A stretch of DNA of 64,000 nucleotides from Mesorhizobium sp. WSM4311 (GTDB lineage: Bacteria > Pseudomonadota > Alphaproteobacteria > Rhizobiales > Rhizobiaceae), in the NCBI RefSeq assembly GCF_002295115.1, contig NZ_NSFV01000005.1, positions 248,001 through 312,000 on the forward strand, in the 5' to 3' direction. A program made the translations under genes and the position numbers. The notes below the pieces were generated by a model. That model was not told where the DNA came from. It ran no database searches and saw nothing but the letters and a program-made list of their open reading frames with translations. This document shows, in pieces, positions 30,800-39,221 of this stretch (its first letter is position 1; the number at the start of each line of letters is the position of its first letter).

Positions 30800-31198
30800 C
30801 TACACGATGGCCGCCTGGCCCTCGATCTCGATCAGGAAATCCGGATTGGCGAGGCCGAGCACGCGTATGCCCGTCACCACCGGCGGCGGCCCGCGATCGC
30901 CCCAGAATGCCATCCAGACGCCGAAGGCCGGCCCGATATCGGCGTCGCCGACAATGTAGATCGACAGGCGGACGAGATCCTCCGGCCGGGCGCCGCCGGC
31001 TTCGAGCACCATCGCCAGATTGGCGAGCGCCTGGGCGGTCTGCGCCGCGATGTCGCCCTTGCCGACGATCTGGCCATTGGCATCGATACCGTTCTGGCCG
31101 CCGATCAGCACGATGCGCGCCGAGGCCGGCAGCGCCACGCCTTGCGAATAAGTCGGGTTGCCGTGCATGCCCTTCGGGTTCAGCCGCTCGATGCCCAT
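30800..31198 (-). CDS. RidA family protein (enamine/imine deaminase)
   Basis: Protein of 132 residues of the YjgF/YER057c/UK114 group, which hydrolyses reactive 2-aminoacrylate and related imines made by PLP enzymes. The ends GIERLNPKGMHGNPTYSQGV and GIRVLGLANPDFLIEIEGQAAI are typical; the family's frequent arginine before the final segment is R-I-R-V-like here. ATG 31198 matches the family start; the frame extends upstream without similarity. Proximity to the cbs-cgl operon fits a detoxifying role, but the two are separated by over 230 nt and the family F element. Confidence 0.85.
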   Translation of the reverse strand: MGIERLNPKGMHGNPTYSQGVALPASARIVLIGGQNGIDANGQIVGKGDIAAQTAQALANLAMVLEAGGARPEDLVRLSIYIVGDADIGPAFGVWMAFWGDRGPPPVVTGIRVLGLANPDFLIEIEGQAAIV

Positions 31199-31370
31199 TC
31201 TCGTCTCCTCTTCGCCGATGTCGCGCGCCACGAAAGGCCAGCCGGCCGGTCGTTTCAACGAACCATCTCGTTCGTTGAAGCCGCCATTTTCGACATGCTA
31301 GCCGAACGCGACGCCTGCCCCAAACAGCAAGCGGGCCGCGCGATGCTGACATGCCAAGAGGAGACAGCCG

Positions 31371-31703
31371 ATGAAGATCATTGCCTATGACAACTTCAAG
31401 CCCGGCGTCGCCCTCGACGACCTAAAACCCTATCTGCGCGACGAGGTGTCGAATGTCTGGCGGCTGTGGAAGGCAGGCATCGTGCGCGAAAACCATGCCC
31501 GCGCCGATGTCGGCGGCGTCATCATCGTCTTCGAACTCGACAGCGTCGAGGAAGCCAGGCGCTACACCGACGACTTCCCGCTGTCGAAGGCTGGGCTGCT
31601 CGAATGGCACTTCCTGGCTTTCGATCCGGCACCGCTGCCGCTCGAATATCTGTTCGACCCCAGCGTCGACATCGCCCAACCCTGGGACCGGACCGCGGCA
31701 TGA
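31371..31703 (+). CDS. small ferredoxin-fold (ABM-like) protein, function unknown
   Basis: Conserved-looking 110-residue protein beginning MKIIAYDNFKPG. Size and pattern (short beta-alpha-beta units, VEEARRYTDDFPLSKAGLLEWHF) suggest a dimeric alpha/beta barrel like muconolactone isomerase or YciI-type proteins, where such small domains bind aromatic or acyl ligands; this is an inference from pattern only. Its stop overlaps the start of the next gene (ATGA), so it is translationally coupled to an isochorismatase-fold protein. Divergent from ridA across 172 nt. Confidence 0.65.
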   Translation: MKIIAYDNFKPGVALDDLKPYLRDEVSNVWRLWKAGIVRENHARADVGGVIIVFELDSVEEARRYTDDFPLSKAGLLEWHFLAFDPAPLPLEYLFDPSVDIAQPWDRTAA

Positions 31704-32347
31704 TCCGGTCCAGCGAAGGCATCGAGATTCCGGCCAGGCTGGTCGAATGGTGCGATCCGCGCCGCATGGCGCTGGTGGTCTACGACATGCAGGTCGGCAT
31801 CTGCCGCCAGGTCGCCGGCGCGGCCGATATCGTCGAGCGCACCGGCATCGTGCTCGAAGCCGCCCGCTCGGCCGGCATGCGGGTGGCGTTCACGCGCCAT
31901 CTCTCTCTGCCACGCAAATGGATGGGCGCCACCCAACTGCGCACCGCCATGGCCTGGCAGCGGCGCGACAACCCCGACGCGGTCGAGCCGTGGTTTTTGC
32001 GCGACGCCCAAGCGACCGGGATCGTCCCCGAACTGGCGCCCCGCGCCGACGAAGCCGTGTTCGACAAGCTGACCATGTCGGCCTTCGATTCCACGGCGCT
32101 TGGCTTTGCGCTCGGCGATTGCGGCGTGCGCGCCGTCGCCCTTGCCGGCATCGCCACGGAGATCGGCATCGAGCCGACCGTCCGCCAGGCGACCGACAAT
32201 GGCGTTACGGCCGTTGTGATCGAGGACGCCTGCGGCTTCGGCAACCGCGAAGCGCGCGACCGCTCGATGGCGACGCTGCGTTTCCTCGGCGAGGCCGTCA
32301 TCACCGATGTCGCCGGCTTCTGCGGCGCGCTGGCCGCTGCGCACTGA
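31700..32347 (+). CDS. isochorismatase-fold hydrolase lacking the nucleophilic cysteine
   Basis: Protein of 215 residues with the isochorismatase fold. Aspartate D29 (VVYDMQVG) and lysine K123 (FDKLTMSAF) are in place, but the position of the usual cysteine in GxATExC reads glycine (GIATEIGIEPT, G156). True isochorismatases such as EntB and PhzD also lack this cysteine, so the enzyme may hydrolyse a vinyl ether rather than an amide; alternatively it has another chemistry. No isochorismate synthase or siderophore genes are visible. Co-transcribed with the small ABM-like gene at 31371; convergent with the HxlR regulator. Confidence 0.78.
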   Translation: MIRSSEGIEIPARLVEWCDPRRMALVVYDMQVGICRQVAGAADIVERTGIVLEAARSAGMRVAFTRHLSLPRKWMGATQLRTAMAWQRRDNPDAVEPWFLRDAQATGIVPELAPRADEAVFDKLTMSAFDSTALGFALGDCGVRAVALAGIATEIGIEPTVRQATDNGVTAVVIEDACGFGNREARDRSMATLRFLGEAVITDVAGFCGALAAAH

Positions 32348-32360
32348 GGGACAAAAGTTG

Positions 32361-32714
32361 CTAGGCCGCCGCCTCGATATCAGTGCGGAAGCGCACGCCC
32401 TCGGCGCGGCCATGCACGCTGCCCCAGTCGTAGAGCGCCTGGAGTGCTGCGGCGAGATCGTGGCCGCGCTCGGTCAAGGCGTAGCGCCCCTTGCCGTCGG
32501 GCGACGTCTCGAGCACGACGAAGCCGATCTCGACGAGATCGGCCAGGCGCTGCGTCAGCATCTTGTCGGAGAGCGAGGGGATCAGCCGGCGCAGCTCGGA
32601 ATAGCGCAGCGGCCCTTGCTTGATGCGTGCGATGATCACCGTTTTCCACTTGCCGCCGAGCGCGTCGAGCGCGAACTCGACCGGGCAGCCATAGAGTCTA
32701 CCGCGTTGTGCCAT
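32361..32714 (-). CDS. HxlR-family transcriptional regulator
   Basis: Winged-helix regulator of 117 residues. It has the characteristic CPVEFALDALGGKWKTVII opening with the conserved cysteine near the N-terminus, then LRYSELRRLIPSLSDKMLTQRLADL (recognition helix region). HxlR members often sense aldehydes, quinones or oxidants through that cysteine. ATG 32714 is the family start. It is divergent from the DJ-1/PfpI gene at 32826 with 111 nt between, the common arrangement of a regulator with its target. Confidence 0.88.
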   Translation of the reverse strand: MAQRGRLYGCPVEFALDALGGKWKTVIIARIKQGPLRYSELRRLIPSLSDKMLTQRLADLVEIGFVVLETSPDGKGRYALTERGHDLAAALQALYDWGSVHGRAEGVRFRTDIEAAA

Positions 32715-32825
32715 GCCGTCATCGTAGGCAAGGCCCTGCGGCGACGGAAGCGGAATTTGCCCCGCCATGTGGCCAGATTGCCAGGCCCGGCTTTGTCGGC
32801 GACAGTTTCATAAGGGAGAGCCAAG

Positions 32826-33596
32826 ATGAGCGTCAGGGATGCCAATCCGGTCAATGCACGCAAGCCAAAGCGTGCCGCCATCGTCATCGCCAATCCGGCC
32901 GTATCGACCACGACAGGATGGCCGGTCGGCTTCTGGTGGAGCGAGCTGACGCATCCGTGGTTTGCCTTCACCGAGCGCGGCTATGCGGTGGAAATCTTTT
33001 CGCCTCAGGGCGGCAGATGCGAGGCCGACGCGCTGAGCGACCCGCGTGACCCATCGGGCTATTCCGAGACCGACCTCATCTCGCTCGGCTTCCTGTCAAG
33101 TCCGAAACTGGCGGCCCTGGTCGAGACCACGCGGCCGGCAGCGGAGATCGATGTCGACAGCTTTGACGCGATTGTGGTCGCCGGCGGCCAGGCGCCGATG
33201 TTCTCTTACGAGAGCGCGACCGACCTGCAGCGAACCTTCGTCGCCTTCCATGAGGCCGGCAAGGTGGCCGCCGCGCTCTGCCACGGCACCGCGCTGCTGC
33301 GCTACGCCAGGCGTGCCGACGGCTCGCTGCTCGCCGCCGGCAAGACGGTGACCGGTTTCGCCAATGCCGAGGAGGATTTCGCCGACAAGGCGACGTGGGA
33401 GATGGGCGCGCTCGAGCGCGGCAAGCATCTGATGCCCTGGCGCATCGAGGACGAGTTGAAGGCCATCGGTGCCAATTATGTGCAAGCCGGGCTGTGGCGC
33501 GGCTTTGCCGTGCGCGACGGCAATCTGATCACCGGCCAGCAGAATTTTTCCGGCGCCGAAACCGCGCGCCTGGTCTGCGAGGCGCTGGGCGGCTAG
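32826..33596 (+). CDS. DJ-1/PfpI (type 1 glutamine amidotransferase-like) protein
   Basis: Protein of 256 residues of the DJ-1/PfpI superfamily, closest in layout to Hsp31-like glyoxalase III or isonitrile-hydratase-type proteins. The nucleophile elbow AALCHGTALL contains the reactive cysteine, with VVAGGQAPMFSY before it. Possible roles are glyoxal detoxification or deglycation. The divergent HxlR regulator suggests induction by reactive electrophiles. The start has a purine-rich site (AAGGGAGA) upstream. Confidence 0.82.
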   Translation: MSVRDANPVNARKPKRAAIVIANPAVSTTTGWPVGFWWSELTHPWFAFTERGYAVEIFSPQGGRCEADALSDPRDPSGYSETDLISLGFLSSPKLAALVETTRPAAEIDVDSFDAIVVAGGQAPMFSYESATDLQRTFVAFHEAGKVAAALCHGTALLRYARRADGSLLAAGKTVTGFANAEEDFADKATWEMGALERGKHLMPWRIEDELKAIGANYVQAGLWRGFAVRDGNLITGQQNFSGAETARLVCEALGG

Positions 33597-33598
33597 AG

Positions 33599-33640
33599 CA
33601 ATTCCAGGAAAAGTGTGAGCGCTTTCCCTTTGGAATTGGG
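33599..33640. repeat. family F nested hairpin after the DJ-1/PfpI gene
   Basis: Outer stem CAATTCCA (33599-33606) with TGGAATTG (33631-33638), inner stem GGAAA with TTTCC, loop containing AGTGTGAGCGC. It starts 3 nt after the stop codon and shares the loop core with the copies at 6395 and 30597. Confidence 0.72.
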
Positions 33641-33664
33641 TCAAAACGAAGAGTCTGGGTCGCC

Positions 33665-35023
33665 CTACCCTAGCAACTGCTTGCTCAGCCGCGCGCACTG
33701 GATGCGGATGTCGGGAATGGCATCGATCTCGAAGAAGGTGCCGCGCGTCAGCGGCCCGACGGCGAGGATCTTGCGCGAGACCGTGCCGTCGCCGGCGATG
33801 ATCTCGCAATTGGCCGACACGTCGAGGCCGATGCGCATGGGATCCGGCCGCGCGAGCCCGCGGTCGACCAGCGAGCGCACCACGCTGTTCGACGAGGTCG
33901 AAATGTCCCGCACGATCCCCGAGCAATCATAGATACGGGCGACGTCGAACGTCTCGACAAGCTGGCTGTGGCGCGACTGGACGTCGACGCTGAAGGCCTC
34001 GCCTGGCGTGATGCCGACGACGCGCCCAGCGACAAGCCGGATGCGTCCCGATTGCACGGCTTGCGTCACCTTGGCGTAGACCTCGGGCGCCATGCGATGG
34101 CGGTGGATGTCCCACCAGGCCTTGGTGTGCTCGACGAAGCGGCGCTTGGCGGAAGCCGGCCAATTCTGCCAGATCTTCTGGTTGAAGGGGCGCAGGCCGT
34201 CGACCACGTCGCGCCAGTCGATGCCGGCCTTCTGGTTCTCGCGGATCAGGTCGCGGAACCAGCCGACGAAATAGGAAAGCTGGGTGCCGAGCGGAATGTC
34301 GGCGACGTCGAGCTTGATCGGATTGCCCTTGCGGTGCGGCGACGGCAGCAGGCCGCGCCGCGACACCGCGACGATCTCGCGCCTGTGGCCGCGCTGTTCC
34401 AGCGCCAGGAACGCGTCGACCATGCTGAGGCCGGTGCCCAGCACCATGACGCGGCTTTCCGGGTCGAGCGCGGTGTCGGCCTCCGAGCCCATGCGAACCG
34501 CATGGCCTTGCGCCGGCTGTTCGTCATGGCCGGTGGCGAGTATGGCCATGTGGGCGACGACGCTGGTGCCGTTGGCGAGCGCCACCTCGACGCCGGACGC
34601 GGTCGGCGTGATCGACAGGCTCTCTTCATGGATCAGGCGCAGCCGCCCGGTCGGCTGTTCGCGCGCTTCGAGTTCGTCGAGCAGTTCGCCGAGATAGCGG
34701 GCGTAGATGCTGCGTGGCGCGTAAAAGGGCGTCTGCGGCGTCTGCTCCTGGTCTACCAGGCCACGCCCGTGCAGCCAGCGCCAGAAATTGCCGGGATCGT
34801 CGGCATAGGCGCTCATGCCGGCGGCGCTGACATTCAGCACATGCGCCGACAGCAGCGTCGAATAGGCGATGCCCTGGCCGAAATGCGGGCGCTTTTCGAT
34901 CAGCGTGACGCGCAGATCCGGATTGGTCGATTTCAGGAGATGCGCGGCCATCACGACGCCTGAGGCGCCGCCGCCGACGATGATGATCGAATTGGGGATG
35001 ATCGAACTGGCGCGCCCGCTCAT
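33665..35023 (-). CDS. FAD/NAD(P)-binding oxidoreductase
   Basis: Protein of 452 residues with the N-terminal dinucleotide fold SIIIVGGGASGVVMAAHLLKS and a second conserved GTGLSMVDAFLALEQRG loop, matching the FAD/NAD(P)-binding domain family often annotated as hydroxyacylglutathione- or uric-acid-type oxidoreductase; substrate unknown. The segment PHFGQGIAYSTLLSAHVLNVSA is typical. It directly follows (25 nt) an Rrf2 regulator on the same strand, so the two form an operon. Confidence 0.78.
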   Translation of the reverse strand: MSGRASSIIPNSIIIVGGGASGVVMAAHLLKSTNPDLRVTLIEKRPHFGQGIAYSTLLSAHVLNVSAAGMSAYADDPGNFWRWLHGRGLVDQEQTPQTPFYAPRSIYARYLGELLDELEAREQPTGRLRLIHEESLSITPTASGVEVALANGTSVVAHMAILATGHDEQPAQGHAVRMGSEADTALDPESRVMVLGTGLSMVDAFLALEQRGHRREIVAVSRRGLLPSPHRKGNPIKLDVADIPLGTQLSYFVGWFRDLIRENQKAGIDWRDVVDGLRPFNQKIWQNWPASAKRRFVEHTKAWWDIHRHRMAPEVYAKVTQAVQSGRIRLVAGRVVGITPGEAFSVDVQSRHSQLVETFDVARIYDCSGIVRDISTSSNSVVRSLVDRGLARPDPMRIGLDVSANCEIIAGDGTVSRKILAVGPLTRGTFFEIDAIPDIRIQCARLSKQLLG

Positions 35024-35048
35024 GCCCGCACCTGCGCAATGCGAGGCG

Positions 35049-35525
35049 TCAGGCCTGGACCTTCACGGTGACGGGCAGCTCGTCGATCACCCTCGCGACC
35101 GTAAGGTCGTCGAGGCCGATGTCGCGCATTTCCGCGAGGCTGCGCTGGTCGAGCACCTCGGCGATCGCCTGCCGGACCTCGAGCATCAGATGTCGGACTT
35201 GGCATGTCGCCTCGTTGCAGTCTTCACAGCGCTGATATTGTGTGCGGCTGGCGCAGGGAATTGGCGCCAGCGGCCCGTCGAGGACGCGCACGACATGGCC
35301 GACCTTGATCTCGTCGGCTGGCCGCGCCAGGCGGTAGCCACCATCCTTGCCCTTGCGGCTCTGGACGAAACCGGCATTGCGCAACTCGCCCAGTATGGCA
35401 TCGAGAAATTTCTTCGGGATGTTGTTGCCGATCGCGATGTCGTTGACGAAAGCCAGCTGTCCGGCCGGCAGGTGCGCCAGGTGGACCAGCGCCTTGAGGC
35501 CGTACTTGCCTTTTTTGGTGAGCAT
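35049..35525 (-). CDS. Rrf2-family transcriptional regulator with four-cysteine cluster
   Basis: Winged-helix regulator of 158 residues starting MLTKKGKYGLKALVHLAHL. A helix-turn-helix is followed by a cluster of four cysteines, C91, C100, C103 and C108, in the usual place where IscR/NsrR/RsrR members bind an Fe-S cluster. Other Rrf2 proteins (CymR) sense cysteine supply. Because it lies between a flavin oxidoreductase and the tau operon, a role in sulfur or redox control is plausible but unproven. ATG 35525 has no in-frame competitor. Confidence 0.86.
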   Translation of the reverse strand: MLTKKGKYGLKALVHLAHLPAGQLAFVNDIAIGNNIPKKFLDAILGELRNAGFVQSRKGKDGGYRLARPADEIKVGHVVRVLDGPLAPIPCASRTQYQRCEDCNEATCQVRHLMLEVRQAIAEVLDQRSLAEMRDIGLDDLTVARVIDELPVTVKVQA

Positions 35526-36020
35526 TGACCGAACGTTTCTCTGTCATGCGACGGCACGAGGCCACCGTTGCGAAACGCCTGGCGAGCCTCCCCGCCGCGC
35601 CCAAGCATCCATGACACATAAATTCTAGTGACATGATATACAAGCCGAGAAACGTTGATTTTGCTTCGTTTTCAAGCCGCTGGAGCCATTTGTCAGGCTT
35701 TTGTGCCATTAAGAGCACAGAAATGCATCTCGACGGCGACGAGGCGACAAATGGTTTCGCGCGAAACAGCCGTGCCGCGCGCTGACTCGTGCGGCGCCAG
35801 GAGCCGGTGCATGCCGTGAGCGATCATGGTGCAGGGGTGCCCGCTCATCGTTCGCCTCCAATCCCTCATGTCGATAAGGATACTATACTTACCCTCGAAC
35901 ACGCGAAACGGCTTGTCAATTCCTTGGCGATTCGAGGCATGGATTTGTGTGGCAATCGCAAAAGCGAAATTGTCGTTTCGTAGGTGAGGGCGTCGACGGT
36001 TGGCCGAGCCTTCCCGACTT

Positions 36021-36226
36021 CGTCATCCACGGGCGGAGCAGGAGCGAAGCTCCGTCGCGGAGACCCGAGGATCCATGCCGTGACCTCGATCGAAGGATGC
36101 GACGGAGCAGAACTATGCACCGCAGCAACGCTTCGGAGTCACGGAATGGATCCCTTGGGCTGCGGAGCAACTCCGGGGGTCTGCGCGCGTCGCTGCGCTC
36201 CTTGCTTCGCCCTAGGACGACGAAGT
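36021..36226. repeat. family B repeat, copy 4, within the 906-nt rrf2-tauA gap
   Basis: A full-length family B element from CGTCATCCACGGGCGGAGC to CCTAGGACGACGAAG. The surrounding gap 35526-36431 has no convincing gene: 35526-35690 likely holds the rrf2 promoter, including an AT-rich patch near 35618-35645; 35753-35768 is a perfect palindrome core GTTTCGCGCGAAAC; and 36350-36410 is AT-rich and probably carries the tauA promoter. A 69-codon minus-strand frame at 35693-35902 is possible but unsupported. Confidence 0.85.
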
Positions 36227-36431
36227 CTGGCGTTCGCGGGGCACCTTTCCCGTTCATATGGAGGGGCGATGACGGCAATTGCAGCCGCCCTTTCCGCATC
36301 GGCACAGCGCCCCCGACAGATTTTTTCCAACAAACCCGCCTTCGTTGGAAGGATTTAACTCTACAAGAACGATAGAATTAGCGGACTATCATGGCGCAAT
36401 CCGGTTTTCTCTGTTTTCATGGAGCCCTTTG

Positions 36432-37445
36432 ATGTCCACCATTTCGCGACGCATTCTCCTTCTGTCGTCCGCCGCGCTTGCCGGCGCCGCCTTTCTCAGC
36501 CCGGCCCTGGCCGAGGATCTGAAGATCACCATCGGCTACCAGACGGTGGTCGAGCCTTCCAAAGTGCCGCAAGCCGATGGCGCCTATGAAAAAGCCACCA
36601 AGGCCACGATCGACTGGCGTAAATTCGATTCCGGCGCCGATGTCATCGCCGCGGTCGCTTCCGGCTCGGTCGACATCGGTTATGTCGGTTCGAGCCCGCT
36701 GGCGGCGGCGGCAAGCCGCGAATTGCCGATCCAGACCATCTTCGTCGTAGGCCTGATCGGACCGTCCGAGGCGCTGGTCGCCCACAACGGCGCCGGCATC
36801 GAGAAGGTCGCCGACCTCGCCGGCAAGAAGGTCGCCGTGCCCTTCGTCTCGACCACGCATTACAGCCTGCTTGCCGCGTTGAAGCACGAGAATGTCGATC
36901 CGAAGTCGGTCCAGATCCTCAATCTGCGGCCGCCCGAAATCGCCGCCGCCTTCGCGCGCGGCGACATCGACGCGGCCTATGTCTGGGATCCGGCGCTCGG
37001 CCAGATCAAGACGACGGGCAAGGTGGTGCTGGATTCCTCGCAGGTCGCGGCCTGGGGCGCGCCGACCTTCGACGCCTGGATCGTGCGCACCGATTTTGCG
37101 CAGAAGAACCCGGAAGCGGTGCGCGATTTCGTCAAGGTCACGGGCGCGGCCTATGCCGAGTACCTCGCCAAGCCCGACGCCTGGTCGGTGTCCTCGCCGC
37201 AGGCCGGCAAGATCGCCAAGCTTACCGGCGCCAAGCTGGAAGAGGTGCCGGAGCTGTTGAAGGGCTATGTCTTCCCGACCTTGGAGGAGCAGGCCTCCGA
37301 CAAATTCCTCGGCGGCGGCACGGTCAAGGCTGTCGCGGCCGCCTCCGCCTTCCTCAAGGAGCAGGGCAAGGTCGACGCCGTGCTGCCGGACTATTCGAAA
37401 TATGTGACGTCGAAATACGTCACCGAGGCGCTGGCCTCGAACTGA
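36432..37445 (+). CDS. tauA: taurine ABC transporter, periplasmic binding protein
   Basis: Captures taurine or another sulfonate in the periplasm. The 337-residue protein starts with a signal peptide ending in ALAED, then closely follows TauA: IGYQTVVEPSKVPQADG, IDWRKFDSGADVIAAVASG, IGYVGSSPLAAAASRELPI. ATG 36432 gives this signal peptide; an open frame extends to 36279 without support. First gene of tauABC; no tauD dioxygenase is adjacent, so the sulfonate must be desulfonated by something encoded elsewhere. Confidence 0.9.
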   Translation: MSTISRRILLLSSAALAGAAFLSPALAEDLKITIGYQTVVEPSKVPQADGAYEKATKATIDWRKFDSGADVIAAVASGSVDIGYVGSSPLAAAASRELPIQTIFVVGLIGPSEALVAHNGAGIEKVADLAGKKVAVPFVSTTHYSLLAALKHENVDPKSVQILNLRPPEIAAAFARGDIDAAYVWDPALGQIKTTGKVVLDSSQVAAWGAPTFDAWIVRTDFAQKNPEAVRDFVKVTGAAYAEYLAKPDAWSVSSPQAGKIAKLTGAKLEEVPELLKGYVFPTLEEQASDKFLGGGTVKAVAAASAFLKEQGKVDAVLPDYSKYVTSKYVTEALASN

Positions 37446-37570
37446 GTGCCTGGCGCCAGCTGAACGCGCGCGGATCTCCTTTCCTGACGCCGCGCGTGCC
37501 TGCCCCGGAACCGCTGACGAGGCGTGGTTTCGGGGCGGGCGAGCTTCAATGAAACTTCCCGGGAGGCCCC

Positions 37571-38338
37571 ATGCCGCATCTCGTGCTCGACAGGATCTCG
37601 ATCCACTATGACGGCCACCCCGCCGTGGAGCGTGCGTCGATCGACGTGGCCGGGGATGATTTCGTCGTCCTTGTCGGCCGTTCCGGCTGCGGCAAGACCT
37701 CGCTGCTCAATGTCGCCGCTGGCCTCGTCACGCCGGTACGCGGCACGGCCACGATCAACGGCCGCCCGATCTCGGCACCTGGTTCGGATCGCGCCGTGGT
37801 GTTCCAGAACGATGCCTTGTTTCCCTGGCTGACCGCGCGCGAAAACGTCGCCTTCGCGCTGCGCCTGCGCGGTATCAGGCCGGCCGAGCGGGCGCGGCGC
37901 GCCGACGAGCTTCTGGCGCTGGTCAAGCTGGCCGATGCCGGCGACAAGCACATCTGGGAGCTTTCCGGCGGCATGCGCCAGCGCGTCGGCCTTGCCCGCG
38001 CGCTCGCCGCCGAGCCGCAATTCCTGCTGCTCGACGAGCCGCTCGGCGCGCTCGATGCGCTGACGCGCGAGCGCATGCAGACGACGCTGCTCGATCTCTG
38101 GACGGCAAGCCATGCCGGCGTGCTGATGGTGACGCACGGCATAGAGGAGGCGCTGGTGCTCGCCACCCGCATCGTCGTGCTGGCGCCAGGCCCCGGCCGT
38201 GTGGTGCGCACCTTCGAGCCAGACTTTTCCAGGCGCTACGCCGCGGGCGAGGCCATCCGCGCGATCAAGGCCGACCCGGCCTTCGCCACGGCGCGCGGCG
38301 AACTGACCGATGCCATCTTCGAGGGAGAAGCGGCATGA
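37571..38338 (+). CDS. tauB: taurine ABC transporter, ATPase
   Basis: ATP-binding subunit of 255 residues. Walker A is GRSGCGKTSLLN, the Q-loop region VVFQNDALFPW, signature LSGGMRQRVGLARAL, Walker B FLLLDEPLGALDA, and the H-loop VTHGIEE. The PGSDRAVVFQN context resembles TauB closely. A 125-nt gap separates it from tauA; it overlaps tauC by 4 nt. Confidence 0.92.
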   Translation: MPHLVLDRISIHYDGHPAVERASIDVAGDDFVVLVGRSGCGKTSLLNVAAGLVTPVRGTATINGRPISAPGSDRAVVFQNDALFPWLTARENVAFALRLRGIRPAERARRADELLALVKLADAGDKHIWELSGGMRQRVGLARALAAEPQFLLLDEPLGALDALTRERMQTTLLDLWTASHAGVLMVTHGIEEALVLATRIVVLAPGPGRVVRTFEPDFSRRYAAGEAIRAIKADPAFATARGELTDAIFEGEAA

Positions 38339-39195
38339 CCATCTTCTCCTACACCGAGCGCGCCGGCCCCAGGACTGAAGAGGGCGACGGCCTGTCGGTG
38401 CCGTGGTCGCGGCCGAGCCCGAAACGCAAGGGCGTTTCGGCCCGCATGATCAGCGCGGTCACCATCCTGGTGGTGCTGGCGGCATGGGCGCTGTCGGCCC
38501 GCCTGCAACTGGTGTCGCCGGTGTTCCTGCCCTCGCCCGTCGCGGTGTGGAACAAATTCATCGTCGTGATCGGCGACGGCTTCGTCGACGCGACGCTGCT
38601 GCAGCACACTGTCGCCAGCCTGGGCCGGGTGTTCGCCGCATTGGTCGCCGCCATCCTGGTCGGCGTGCCCGTTGGTCTTGCCATCGGCACCAGCACGGTC
38701 GGTCGCGGCATTTTCGATCCGCTGCTGGAATTCCTGCGGCCGATCCCGCCGCTGGCCTATCTGCCGCTGGTGATCATCTGGTTCGGCATTGGCGAGCCGT
38801 CGAAAATCCTGGTGATCGCCATCGCCATGCTGGCGCCGGTGGCGCTGTCGACCGCTTCGGGCGTCCGCAGCGTCTCGCAGGAACGCATCAACGCGGCGCG
38901 ATCGCTTGGCGCGACGCGCGCGCAAGTGGTCCGCCACGTCATCCTGCCCAGCGCGCTGCCGTCGATCCTGACCGGGCTGCGCATCGCGCTCGGCGCCGGC
39001 TGGTCGACGCTGGTCGCGGCCGAACTGGTGGCGGCGACGCGCGGGCTTGGCTTCATGATCCAGTCGGCGGCGCAGTTTCTGGTCACCGACGTGGTGATCA
39101 TGGGCATTCTGGTGATCGCGGCCATCGCCTTCGTGCTCGAATTCACCATCCGCAGGATCGAGCGCGCGCTCGTCCCGTGGGCGGGACGGGAATGA
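38335..39195 (+). CDS. tauC: taurine ABC transporter, permease
   Basis: Inner-membrane permease of 286 residues with about six membrane helices (VTILVVLAAWALSA, LGRVFAALVAAILVGVPVGL, ITALAPVALST-like segments) and the EAA-type cytoplasmic loop RINAARSLGATRAQVVRHVILPSALPSILTG. The N-terminal 40 residues form a charged tail. It ends in a 4-nt overlap with a possible short frame starting at 39192. Confidence 0.92.
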   Translation: MTIFSYTERAGPRTEEGDGLSVPWSRPSPKRKGVSARMISAVTILVVLAAWALSARLQLVSPVFLPSPVAVWNKFIVVIGDGFVDATLLQHTVASLGRVFAALVAAILVGVPVGLAIGTSTVGRGIFDPLLEFLRPIPPLAYLPLVIIWFGIGEPSKILVIAIAMLAPVALSTASGVRSVSQERINAARSLGATRAQVVRHVILPSALPSILTGLRIALGAGWSTLVAAELVAATRGLGFMIQSAAQFLVTDVVIMGILVIAAIAFVLEFTIRRIERALVPWAGRE

Positions 39196-39221
39196 TCAAC
39201 CGCAAGCGCAGGAGAGTGACG

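Noticed and set aside
35693..35902. 69-codon minus-strand frame containing VSRET
   Set aside because: No ribosome site or family; similarity to rsmG is only because the palindrome encodes VSRET in this frame.
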